A stretch of DNA of 5,384 nt, taken from NCBI GenBank assembly GCA_937919075.1, contig CALFOF010000240.1, forward strand, positions 1 to 5,384. Direction: 5' to 3'. This stretch comes from an uncultured Cyanobium sp. (GTDB lineage: Bacteria > Cyanobacteriota > Cyanobacteriia > PCC-6307 > Cyanobiaceae). The position numbers were made by a program, and so were the translations under genes. Position 1 is the stretch's first letter; each line of letters opens with the position of its first letter. This document shows, in pieces, positions 1-4,970 of this stretch. The notes under the pieces were generated by a model. It was given only the letters and a program-made list of their open reading frames with translations, was not told where the DNA came from and searched no databases.

Positions 1-75
1 CGACGTCTCAATCTGGTGGCCTGCGCGCTGCTGCTTCTGCTGCTTGGGCTGAGGTGGCAGTACGGTGCGCTGTGA
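1..75 (+). CDS. C-terminal end of an unidentified membrane-type protein (5' truncated)
   Basis: Only the last 24 codons are in the window, ending in TGA at 73-75. They encode a short basic/polar stretch, a hydrophobic run (LVACALLLLLLGL) that could be a transmembrane helix, and a short tail RWQYGAL. This frame was chosen because its third codon positions are mostly G or C, as in the neighbouring genes. The competing rightward frame, which ends at 101 and would overlap pipX by GTGA, has T-rich third positions. The pipX start lies 22 bases downstream with no room for an obvious promoter, so the two may share a transcript. The family cannot be named from this fragment. Confidence 0.45.
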   Translation, partial: RRLNLVACALLLLLLGLRWQYGAL

Positions 76-97
76 TTGGTAGCCGAACAAACCATCA

Positions 98-376
98 GTG
101 AGCGCAGAGTCGAGTACCGAGCGATATCTCAACCATCCCACCTTCGGGCTCCTGTATTGGGTGGCACCGGCAGGAGAGGGTCGCGATCTCTTCGCCACCC
201 TTTATGCCCAGCGGATGTTCTTCCTGGTCACGACCCAGCCGCGCGGGGCGCATTTCGAGGTGATCCCGCTGATGGATGCCCGCCATTACGCCGAGCAGAA
301 CCTGGCGCGGGCCCGGCGTGACCGCAGCGAAAAACTCGGCCACTGGCGCCAGCTCTTCGACCAGACCTTCATCTGA
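98..376 (+). CDS. pipX: PipX, PII-interacting protein and NtcA co-activator
   Basis: A 92-residue cytoplasmic regulator found in cyanobacteria. It binds either PII (GlnB) or the transcription factor NtcA, depending on 2-oxoglutarate and ATP/ADP, and so links carbon/nitrogen status to NtcA-dependent transcription. The N-terminal Tudor-like domain is clear: YLNHPTFGLLY at residues 10-20 and LFATLYAQRMFFLVTT at 31-46. Tyr10 and Tyr36 align with the functionally important Tyr6 and Tyr32 of the Synechococcus elongatus protein as I remember it. The rest (about 47-92) is the helical C-terminal part. The length is close to the usual 89 or so residues, with a four-residue longer N terminus. The GTG start is fixed because an in-frame TAG lies just upstream at 80-82 and no other start precedes the conserved YLNHPTFG block. 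No clear Shine-Dalgarno is visible. The stop is one base before the pipY ATG, so the two genes are almost certainly co-transcribed, as is known in other cyanobacteria. Confidence 0.96.
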   Translation: MSAESSTERYLNHPTFGLLYWVAPAGEGRDLFATLYAQRMFFLVTTQPRGAHFEVIPLMDARHYAEQNLARARRDRSEKLGHWRQLFDQTFI

Positions 377-377
377 G

Positions 378-1031
378 ATGGGCGGCGACGCTCCAGCAGC
401 CCTGGCGGCGCGGTGGCAGGCCCTGCAGCAGCAGTTGCCGCCGGCCACCCGCCTGCTGGCAGTGAGCAAGGGGCAGCCCGCCGAGCGCATTCGGGCCCTG
501 GCCGCGCTCGGTCAGCGCAGCTTCGGCGAAAGCCGCCTGCAGGAAGCCGAAGCCAAGCAGAAGGAGCTGGCAGATCTTCCCCCATTGGATTGGCATTTCA
601 TCGGTCGCCTGCAGGCCAACAAAGCCCGGGGGGTGCTGCGCCGCTTCGGCACCATCCACTCGCTCGACAACCTGCCGCTGGCGCTTCGCCTGCAGCGCAT
701 TGCCGCTGAAGAGGGTCTGCAGCCGCGCGTGTTCCTGCAGGTGAAGCTGCTGCCCGATGCGGCCAAGGCCGGGTTTGAGCTTGAGGCGCTGGACCAGCTC
801 TGGCCCCAGCTGCAGGCGCTGGCGCCGCTGCAGGTGGCTGGCCTGATGACGATCGCGCCGCTGGGGCTGGAGCCAGCCGGCAGCCGTGCCCTGTTCGCGT
901 CCTGCGCTGCGCTGGCGGCCCGTCTGGGGCTGCCGGAGCTGTCGATGGGCATGAGCGGCGACTGGCCCGAGGCGGTGGCGGCCGGCAGCACCTGGGTGCG
1001 GCTCGGCTCGGTGCTGTTCGGCCCCCGCTAG
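378..1031 (+). CDS. pipY: PipY, YggS-family PLP homeostasis protein
   Basis: A 217-residue member of the YggS/PLPBP (COG0325) family, a single-domain TIM-barrel protein that binds pyridoxal 5'-phosphate without known catalysis. It acts in vitamin B6 and amino/keto-acid homeostasis in the cytoplasm. Family blocks appear in order: LLAVSK with the PLP-binding Lys31, FGESRLQEAEAK (49-60, the position usually Asn is Ser52), WHFIGRLQANKAR (72-84), IHSLD (93-97), GLMTIAP (155-161) and LSMGMSGDW (188-196), then GSTWVRLGSVLFGPR to the C terminus, where the phosphate group is held. The ATG at 378 was chosen over an upstream in-frame ATG at 276. The latter lies inside pipX and would add 34 unrelated residues. 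The one-base gap to pipX suggests translational coupling; no separate Shine-Dalgarno is clear. Cyanobacterial PipY is functionally linked to PipX in the literature. All key residues appear intact. Confidence 0.96.
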   Translation: MGGDAPAALAARWQALQQQLPPATRLLAVSKGQPAERIRALAALGQRSFGESRLQEAEAKQKELADLPPLDWHFIGRLQANKARGVLRRFGTIHSLDNLPLALRLQRIAAEEGLQPRVFLQVKLLPDAAKAGFELEALDQLWPQLQALAPLQVAGLMTIAPLGLEPAGSRALFASCAALAARLGLPELSMGMSGDWPEAVAAGSTWVRLGSVLFGPR

Positions 1032-1042
1032 GTCTGATCGGT

Positions 1043-1090
1043 GGGGCCTCAGGGGCTCGCGACCGGGGCTCAGCGGGGGCTCAGCGGGGG
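1043..1090 (+). other. G-run cluster, possible G-quadruplex
   Basis: Five runs of four or five G lie on the + strand at 1043-1046, 1052-1055, 1065-1068, 1075-1079 and 1086-1090, separated by 5, 9, 6 and 6 bases. A sixth run follows at 1109-1112. The pattern fits a G-quadruplex with slightly long loops, in DNA or in the pipXY 3' transcript. It begins 12 bases after the pipY stop. This is a pattern observation; folding is not demonstrated. Confidence 0.4.
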
Positions 1091-1130
1091 CTGAGTGATG
1101 GCAACTGCGGGGCTGCGTGATGGCTCCACA
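1065..1130 (+). repeat. Degenerate 11-base-period tandem repeat
   Basis: Read in 11-base steps the region is GGGGCTCAGCG twice (1065-1075 and 1076-1086, identical), GGGGCTGAGTG (1087), ATGGCAACTGC (1098), GGGGCTGCGTG (1109) and ATGGCTCCACA (1120). The last four units also form a 22-base duplication whose first 16 bases differ at one position. A period of 11 is close to one helical turn, so the G-runs lie on one face of the DNA. It is non-coding, between pipY and sepF. Confidence 0.7.
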
Positions 1131-1136
1131 GTTGCC
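1100..1136. repeat. 8-bp perfect inverted repeat between pipY and sepF
   Basis: GGCAACTG at 1100-1107 pairs exactly with CAGTTGCC at 1129-1136, with a 21-base spacer. No T-run follows, so it does not look like an intrinsic terminator. The arms share the CAACTG/CAGTTG core with the palindrome at 1207-1220, which suggests either a repeated protein-binding site or a hairpin in the transcript leader or trailer. Confidence 0.5.
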
Positions 1137-1206
1137 TCTGCAGGGGCCGCCTTGGTGGCGTTTGCTGCCCGACAGACCACGAATCCAGTGATTTCAAGGG
1201 TTGCGA

Positions 1207-1220
1207 CCAGTTGCAACTGG
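1207..1220. promoter_or_regulatory. 14-bp perfect palindrome upstream of sepF, candidate operator
   Basis: CCAGTTGCAACTGG is its own reverse complement with no spacer, centred 54 bases upstream of the sepF GTG. It overlaps a possible -35 element (TTGCAA at 1211-1216), and is followed directly by a small inverted repeat AGCGT-GGG-ACGCT (1222-1234). A gap-free two-fold symmetric site at this location is what a dimeric regulator would use. The regulator is not identifiable, and the site does not match the NtcA consensus GTA-N8-TAC. Confidence 0.4.
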
Positions 1221-1239
1221 GAGCGTGGGACGCTATTCA
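1211..1239 (+). promoter_or_regulatory. Tentative sigma-70-type promoter for sepF-proC
   Basis: TTGCAA at 1211-1216 (four of six matches to TTGACA), a 17-base spacer, then TATTCA at 1234-1239, followed by the ribosome site at 1255 and the sepF start at 1267. The -10 is poor because the last position is not T, so this is a weak proposal. Support is mainly its spacing and its position in the only sizeable gap upstream of sepF. Read-through from pipXY is an alternative source of sepF transcript. Confidence 0.25.
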
Positions 1240-1254
1240 GGTACTGACCTCACG

Positions 1255-1259
1255 AAGGA
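1255..1259 (+). promoter_or_regulatory. Shine-Dalgarno of sepF
   Basis: AAGGA sits seven bases before the GTG at 1267. It decides the start: possible upstream in-frame starts (TTG at 1201, GTG at 1225) would place this site inside the gene and add residues not seen in the SepF family, whereas GTG 1267 gives the expected [11 protein letters not shown] beginning. Confidence 0.75.
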
Positions 1260-1266
1260 ACCAAAG

Positions 1267-1842
1267 GTGTCGTTGTTTTCCCGCCTCCGTGCCGTCGTCT
1301 CCGGGGACGACTATCTCGATGGCGAGTACGACGACGAACTCGACTACGACCCCGGCGACAACCAGTCACAGACGGCCCAGTCGCGCGCCACGGAGATCGG
1401 CAGCGGCAGCGCCCTGGCCCTGTCGTCTCCCTTCGGCACCGACGACCTCTTCCCCGGCAGCAACGTGATCGGCATGCCGGGCCTGTCGTCTTCGGCCGCG
1501 GAGGTGACCCTGATGGAGCCCCGCAGCTTCGATGAGATGCCGCGCGCCATCCAGGCCCTGCGTGATCGCAAGACCGTGATCCTCAACCTCACGATGATGG
1601 AGCCGGATCAGGCCCAGAGGGCCGTTGATTTCGTGGCCGGTGGCACCTTCGCCATCGACGGCCACCAGGAGCGGGTGGGCGAAAGCATCTTCCTGTTCGC
1701 GCCCAGCTGCGTCACGGTCACCACCGCCTCGATGGAGGAGCCCTCTTCGCCCACCATCGTGTCCACCCGCGATAGCGGCTCCGATACCGATGCAGCCCCC
1801 AGCCCCGCCTGGGGCCGCTCCGACTTCGCCGTCGGCGGCTAG
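1267..1842 (+). CDS. sepF: SepF cell-division protein
   Basis: A 191-residue SepF (YlmF/Cdv2) homologue. SepF binds the C-terminal tail of FtsZ, polymerises, and tethers the Z-ring to the inner face of the cytoplasmic membrane. Residues 1-13 ([13 protein letters not shown]) are a basic amphipathic segment like the membrane-targeting helix of the family. They are followed by an acidic Asp/Glu/Tyr stretch (14-31) and a Ser-rich linker to about 78. The conserved globular domain spans about 79-152: [37 protein letters not shown] (104-126), and [16 protein letters not shown] (132-147), which contains the conserved Gly of the dimer interface. A Ser/Pro/Asp-rich tail (153-191) follows and is longer than in Bacillus. 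The start is set by a good ribosome site. proC begins 21 bases after the stop, so the two are probably co-transcribed. Being next to pipY recalls the ylmE-ylmF pairing in Gram-positive bacteria. Confidence 0.95.
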   Translation: MSLFSRLRAVVSGDDYLDGEYDDELDYDPGDNQSQTAQSRATEIGSGSALALSSPFGTDDLFPGSNVIGMPGLSSSAAEVTLMEPRSFDEMPRAIQALRDRKTVILNLTMMEPDQAQRAVDFVAGGTFAIDGHQERVGESIFLFAPSCVTVTTASMEEPSSPTIVSTRDSGSDTDAAPSPAWGRSDFAVGG

Positions 1843-1863
1843 CCCGTCTCCCGCCGCCGCTCC

Positions 1864-2820
1864 ATGACCGCGCACGCCGGGGCCTCTGGGCCCCTTCTGT
1901 CCGGCCTCGGCATCATCGGCCTGGGTCAGATGGCCCAGGCCCTGCTGTTGCCGTTGCTGGAGCAGGGCGATGTATTGCTCGCTGCGGTGCAGGCCGTGGT
2001 GGCCACCCCCGCCTCCGCCGAGCGGCTTCAGCAGCAACTCCAGCTGCCCGTCTGCGCCGCCGCCGATGGGCAGGCCGCCGCTGCCTGGCAAGCGCCGGTG
2101 GTGCTGCTGGCGGTCAAGCCACAGCAGCTTGCAGCAGCAGCAGAAGCAGCAGCGTCGGTTGCGGCAGCAGCAGAAGCGGCAGCTGTGGCGGCTGCGGCGG
2201 CAGCCACATCTTCTGGATGTGCAGTTTCTGAATCTTCAGCAGCATCCCCAGGGCACAGCTCAGCATCCCCAGGGCACGGCGACGAGCTCCCCCTGTTGAT
2301 CTCGGTGCTGGCTGGGGTCAGCCTGGCCCGCCTGCAGGCGGCGTTTCCCGGCTGGCGTGTGGTGCGGGCGGTGCCGAACACCCCCTGCCTGGTGCGGGCC
2401 GGCATCACCGGCCTGGCCTGGGGAGAGCAGCTCAGCGACGGGCAGCGCCACTGCGTGCGGGAGTTGTTCGGCCGGGTGGGACAGGTGCTCGAACTTCCGG
2501 AGCCCCAGCTCGATGGGCTGCTGGCGCTGGCCTCCTCCGGGCCGGCGCTGATGGCGGTGGTGATCGAAGCGCTCGCCGATGGCGGCGTGGCGGCCGGGCT
2601 GCCACGGGCGCTCGCGCAGCAGCTGGCGCTCGCCATGACCGGCGGCACCGTGGCGCTGCTGGAGCAGAAGGGCCTGCACCCCGGCCAGCTCAAGGACATG
2701 GTGAGCAGCCCGGCTGGCACCACGATTACGGCCCTGCGCCAGCTCGAGCGCGGCGCGGTGCGTTCCGCCCTGATCGAGGCGGTGCTGGCAGCTGCCGAAC
2801 GCAGCCGGGCGCTGGGCTGA
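1864..2820 (+). CDS. proC: Pyrroline-5-carboxylate reductase with an Ala-rich insertion
   Basis: A 318-residue P5C reductase, the cytoplasmic enzyme that makes L-proline from 1-pyrroline-5-carboxylate with NAD(P)H. The Rossmann nucleotide-binding loop is GLGIIGLGQMAQAL (14-27), and the strand VVLLAVKPQQL (79-89) is the usual second family block. LLISVLAGVSL (144-154) and VVRAVPNTPCLVRAGITGL (166-184) follow. The C-terminal dimerisation and substrate domain carries SSGPALMAVVIEALADGGVAAGLPR and ends with the signature LKDMVSSPAGTTITALRQLE and a conserved IEAVLAAAERS. The usual length is about 265-280. The excess is mostly in residues 90-141, a low-complexity run of Ala, Ser, Pro, Gly and His between two core strands, where the family normally has about 20 residues. 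Catalytic and cofactor blocks on both sides are intact and in frame, so it is probably active. The ATG at 1864 leaves a 13-residue lead before the Rossmann strand; the ribosome site is weak. It is probably expressed with sepF. Confidence 0.95.
   Translation: MTAHAGASGPLLSGLGIIGLGQMAQALLLPLLEQGDVLLAAVQAVVATPASAERLQQQLQLPVCAAADGQAAAAWQAPVVLLAVKPQQLAAAAEAAASVAAAAEAAAVAAAAAATSSGCAVSESSAASPGHSSASPGHGDELPLLISVLAGVSLARLQAAFPGWRVVRAVPNTPCLVRAGITGLAWGEQLSDGQRHCVRELFGRVGQVLELPEPQLDGLLALASSGPALMAVVIEALADGGVAAGLPRALAQQLALAMTGGTVALLEQKGLHPGQLKDMVSSPAGTTITALRQLERGAVRSALIEAVLAAAERSRALG
2131..2277 (+). repeat. In-frame tandem duplications inside proC
   Basis: Two nested repeat blocks make the ProC insertion. 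From 2131 to about 2205, GCA/GCG-rich DNA gives AAAAEAAASV then AAAAEAAAVA, an approximate 30-base unit repeated, followed by more Ala codons. At 2240-2256 and 2261-2277 the 17-base string CAGCATCCCCAGGGCAC occurs twice with a 21-base period, encoding SPGH twice. Both periods are multiples of three, so the reading frame is kept. This looks like replication-slippage growth. Confidence 0.85.
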
Positions 2821-2846
2821 ACCGGCTCCCGCTTCTCGGCTCTCAG

Positions 2847-2884
2847 CTCCGGCCTCCCGGCTCAGGCCGGGGTTTTGGTTTTGT
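2847..2884 (+). terminator. Intrinsic terminator of sepF-proC
   Basis: CTCCGGCCT (2847-2855), an 8-base loop and AGGCCGGGG (2864-2872) form a GC-rich 9-bp stem with one G-U pair, followed by TTTTGGTTTTGT (2873-2884). It begins 26 bases after the proC stop. The T-tract exists only for rightward transcription. The right arm and T-tract lie inside the last codons of the opposite gene plsY. Confidence 0.75.
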
Positions 2885-3515
2885 CGGCGCCGATCCGGGG
2901 CTCGGTGCCGTCCATGATCCGGGCCAGGTTGCTGCGGTGGCGCCACAGCACCAGCACGGTGGTGAGCAGGGCAAGGGCCAGATAGGCGGGCCGCAGCCCG
3001 GTGCCGGCGCTCTGGAAGGAGCCCAGCATCAGCAGCGGCAGGCCCATCGCCGCCACCACGCTGGAAAGCGACACGATGCGGGTGACGGTGAGGCTGACAA
3101 GAAACAGCCCGAAGCTGGCCAGCCCCACGGCGGGCACCAGCCCCAGCAGCACGCCCAGCCCGGTGGCCACCGCCTTGCCCCCCCGCCAGCCCAGCCACAC
3201 CGGCCAGATGTGGCCGGCCAGGGCCGCCAGCCCCGCCGCCACCACCCAGGCATCGCCGCTGGCGGAGACGCCCAGCGGTTCCACCACGGCCTTGGCCAGC
3301 AGCACGGCGGCCGTTCCCTTCAGCACATCCACCAGGAACACCACCAGGGCCGGGCCTTTGCCCACCTGGCGCAGCACGTTGGTGGCACCTGTGGAGCCGG
3401 AGCCCAGCTGGCGCAGATCGACGCCGGCGCACCAGCGCCCCGCCAGCCAGCCGCTGGGGATCGAGCCGAGCAGGTAGCCCGCCAGCAGCACGGGTGGGAT
3501 CAGCAGGGGATTCAC
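2862..3515 (-). CDS. plsY: PlsY, acyl-phosphate glycerol-3-phosphate acyltransferase
   Basis: A 217-residue integral membrane enzyme that transfers an acyl group from acyl-phosphate to glycerol-3-phosphate, giving lysophosphatidic acid, the first committed step of phospholipid synthesis in the PlsX/PlsY pathway. The conserved motifs are present in order: GSIPSGWLAG (17-26), LGSGSTGATNVLR (37-49, with Ser41 where many bacteria have Asn), VDVLKG (62-67), AGHIWPVWLGWRGGKAVATG (100-119), TRIVSLSSV (145-153) and RHRSNLARIMDGTEPRIG (192-209). Between them are hydrophobic spans that fit the seven-helix PlsY fold. The length is normal. The GTG start at 3515 is supported by an AGGAG five bases upstream and by the immediate start of the first membrane helix. 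It overlaps the DUF3086 stop by GTGA, implying coupled translation. It is the last gene of the leftward operon, 41 bases from proC tail to tail. No terminator is visible for this strand. Confidence 0.96.
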   Translation of the reverse strand: MNPLLIPPVLLAGYLLGSIPSGWLAGRWCAGVDLRQLGSGSTGATNVLRQVGKGPALVVFLVDVLKGTAAVLLAKAVVEPLGVSASGDAWVVAAGLAALAGHIWPVWLGWRGGKAVATGLGVLLGLVPAVGLASFGLFLVSLTVTRIVSLSSVVAAMGLPLLMLGSFQSAGTGLRPAYLALALLTTVLVLWRHRSNLARIMDGTEPRIGADKTKTPA

Positions 3516-4516
3516 AGCAGCTCCTCGTCGATGGCCAGTTCCGCCGGGGTGGCGGCGAAGGCCAACCAGAGCGGGAATTGCAGCATCGGGATGTCCACCA
3601 CCTGCTCGGCCGCATCGATCACGATGAACGGCAGCTCGCCGCGTTCCTCCAGCCGGTCGGCGCGTTCGATCAAGGCATCGGGCCGCTCAAACAACACCAC
3701 GCCGCTGTTGGGGCCGAAATCTTCGCGGCTGAGCCCGAGGCAATCCTGCAGGCCGCGGCGCCATTCCCCCAGCCGCTCCGGCTGGCCGGCCAGCACCAAA
3801 GTTTGGAAGCGCTCGCCGTAGAGGTCGCCGAGGATCGCCACCGCCGCCGCCACCGTGAGCGCATTGCGGCTGCGGCTGCCGCCGCTGGCCTGGGCGCCAC
3901 GCCCGCCTTGATACAGGAACCATTCCTCCAGCAGGGCTGCGGCCGGGGCTTCCAGGCTGCGGCGCAGCTTCCAGGGATCGGCGTAGAAATCGGGCTGGCC
4001 CTGGAAGCGCTCCAGCTGGCTGCGGATCAGGTCTTCGTCCTCACTGAACAGCCCCGCCGCCGCCGGTGCGGCGGAGGTGGCCGCCGCGGCCACCTCCGCC
4101 GGCTGATCCAGCGGCGAGGGCTGCACCACCACCGGCTGCACCACCAGCTCCATCTGCTCGGCCTGGCCGGCCAGATCCTGCAGCGCCACCACCAGGTAGT
4201 CCTGAAAGCCCTTCAGGCGCCGGGCGATCGCATCGGCCTGGCCCTCGAAGCTGCTGACCAGGCTCTTCTGCAGCTGGTTGCGACGGGTTTCCAGCTCCTG
4301 GATCTCCGCCTCCAGCGCCGCACGCCGCTCTTGCAGCTCCTTGAGGGCGAGCGCCTGCCAGGGCTCAATGGGCGCGACGGCAGGAGAGGGCGCGACGGCA
4401 GACGATGACTCAGCAGCAGAAGAGGGCCTAACAGCAGAAAAAGGCTTAGCAACAGAGGGCTCAGGCACGCTCAAGGGCGGTGTGGGTTGCTCCGGCGGCA
4501 CGCTGGGATCGGTCAT
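3512..4516 (-). CDS. DUF3086 protein, conserved in cyanobacteria, function unknown
   Basis: A 334-residue protein I place in DUF3086, a cyanobacterial family of unknown role. Residues 1-52 are a disordered Ser/Pro/Ala lead that carries a six-residue repeat (AVAPSP/AVAPIE). Residues about 55-105 form a charged heptad-like segment (LKELQERRAALEAEIQELETRRNQLQ) predicted to be a coiled coil. After a Val/Gln/Pro and Ala-rich linker (125-155) comes the conserved part, including LFSEDEDLIRSQLERF (156-171), DFYADPWKLRRSLE, EEWFLYQGGRG, AILGDLYGERFQTLVLAGQPERLGEWRRGLQDCLGLSREDFGPNSG and PFIVIDAAEQVVDIPMLQFPLWLAF. No signal peptide or membrane helix is evident, so it is probably cytoplasmic or membrane-associated. 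The ATG overlaps the DUF3119 stop (ATGA) and the stop overlaps the plsY start (GTGA). Tight coupling to plsY suggests, but does not show, a lipid-related role. Confidence 0.85.
   Translation of the reverse strand: MTDPSVPPEQPTPPLSVPEPSVAKPFSAVRPSSAAESSSAVAPSPAVAPIEPWQALALKELQERRAALEAEIQELETRRNQLQKSLVSSFEGQADAIARRLKGFQDYLVVALQDLAGQAEQMELVVQPVVVQPSPLDQPAEVAAAATSAAPAAAGLFSEDEDLIRSQLERFQGQPDFYADPWKLRRSLEAPAAALLEEWFLYQGGRGAQASGGSRSRNALTVAAAVAILGDLYGERFQTLVLAGQPERLGEWRRGLQDCLGLSREDFGPNSGVVLFERPDALIERADRLEERGELPFIVIDAAEQVVDIPMLQFPLWLAFAATPAELAIDEELL
3521..3525 (-). promoter_or_regulatory. Shine-Dalgarno of plsY
   Basis: The minus strand reads AGGAG five bases before the plsY GTG at 3515. It is embedded in the codons for the acidic C terminus (DEELL) of the DUF3086 protein and supports choosing the GTG that overlaps that gene's stop codon. 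Confidence 0.7.
4069..4101. repeat. 15-bp perfect hairpin inside the DUF3086 gene
   Basis: CGGCGGAGGTGGCCG at 4069-4083 is exactly complementary to 4087-4101, leaving a three-base loop CCG at 4084-4086. It is the strongest inverted repeat I found in the window. It encodes the Ala-rich linker around residues 139-149 of the DUF3086 protein (PAEVAAAATSA), where sequence constraint is probably low. No T-run follows on either strand, so it is not a standard terminator. Confidence 0.8.
4119..4146 (-). repeat. 15-base in-frame duplication in the DUF3086 gene
   Basis: GGCTGCACCACCA (plus-strand reading) occurs at 4119-4131 and 4134-4146, a period of 15 bases. It gives the peptide repeat VVQPV-VVQPS at about residues 125-134, in the linker after the coiled coil. 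Confidence 0.7.
4370..4401 (-). repeat. 18-base in-frame duplication in the DUF3086 N-terminal region
   Basis: GGGCGCGACGGCAG (plus-strand reading) occurs at 4370-4383 and 4388-4401 with an 18-base period, producing AVAPSP-AVAPIE in the disordered N-terminal lead. It adds to the other in-frame duplications in proC and this gene. Confidence 0.7.
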
Positions 4517-4923
4517 GGCGAGGTGTTGACGTGCAGCTCCAGTTGCTGGCGCAGGGTGGTGGCATCAAACAACACCGGCAGCAGGTGAATGCTGCGCTGT
4601 TCACGGAAATAGAACAGCACCGGCACCGGGCTCCAGAACACCGTCCAGGCGATCCATTCGTCGTAGGGGAAGCGGCGCAGCAGCGTCGACTGACGCCACA
4701 CCAGCAGCGCATCGCCGCTGAACTGCAGGCGCAACAGCACGGCCTGCAGCAGCAGGAACAGGCCGAACAGCACCACCACGCCGCTCAGCCACAGCGCCCC
4801 CGACCACAGCGGCAGCAGGGCCAGGCCGGCCAGCCCCAGCACCACAACCCCCAGCGGCACCCCGTAGCGGGGCGCGAGCACGGGGCCGTCGGCGGGATCG
4901 AGCGTGGCGGTGGGGGAGGTCAT
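4513..4923 (-). CDS. DUF3119 small membrane protein, function unknown
   Basis: A 136-residue protein I assign to DUF3119, a cyanobacterial and plastid-lineage family without a settled function. After a short polar lead there are two hydrophobic spans (about 21-39 and 44-64) forming a likely membrane hairpin. A cytoplasmic-looking domain of about 70 residues follows, with LQFSGDALLVWRQSTLLRRFPYDEW (66-90), a Trp-rich strand, and VLFYFREQRSIHLLPVLFDATTLRQQLELH (102-131). The strand pattern and closing helix resemble bacterial PH-like domains; that is inference. The ATG at 4923 was chosen because its product matches the family-style short lead. An in-frame ATG at 4953 would add ten residues and leave 17 rather than 47 bases to the permease stop. 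Neither start has a clear ribosome site. The stop overlaps the next ATG as ATGA, so translation is coupled to the DUF3086 gene. Confidence 0.82.
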   Translation of the reverse strand: MTSPTATLDPADGPVLAPRYGVPLGVVVLGLAGLALLPLWSGALWLSGVVVLFGLFLLLQAVLLRLQFSGDALLVWRQSTLLRRFPYDEWIAWTVFWSPVPVLFYFREQRSIHLLPVLFDATTLRQQLELHVNTSP

Positions 4924-4970
4924 GGCAGCAGCGGCGTGAGGCGGAGGTTCCATGCTGGGCGGCTGGCGGC

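Noticed and set aside
1100..1136. Intrinsic terminator for pipXY
   Set aside because: The 8-bp inverted repeat has a 21-base spacer and is followed by GC-mixed sequence without a T-run.
1241..1254. GTA at 1241 as part of an NtcA site (GTA-N8-TAC) before sepF
   Set aside because: The three bases at the required spacing (1252-1254) read ACG, not TAC, so the site is not supported.
1366..2091. Leftward open frame of 241 codons opposite sepF and the start of proC
   Set aside because: It is Gly/Ala/His-rich and antisense to SepF and ProC, whose conserved blocks explain the sequence.
2131..2283. Frameshift or pseudogene in proC
   Set aside because: The reading frame is continuous through the low-complexity insertion and conserved ProC motifs resume directly after it.
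2260..3615. Long leftward open frame of 451 codons across the 3' part of proC and plsY
   Set aside because: It is a +1/-1 shadow of PlsY, which has all family motifs in another frame. The translation is Arg/Gly/Pro-rich with no recognisable domain, as expected in GC-rich DNA.
4069..4101. Transposon end or attachment site
   Set aside because: The inverted repeat is contiguous with a three-base loop inside an intact gene, with no transposase, integrase or target duplication nearby.
2937..4408. Rightward open frames of 294 and 304 codons opposite plsY and DUF3086
   Set aside because: They are antisense to well-supported genes. The products are His/Gln/Arg-rich low-complexity sequences without motifs or a ribosome site.
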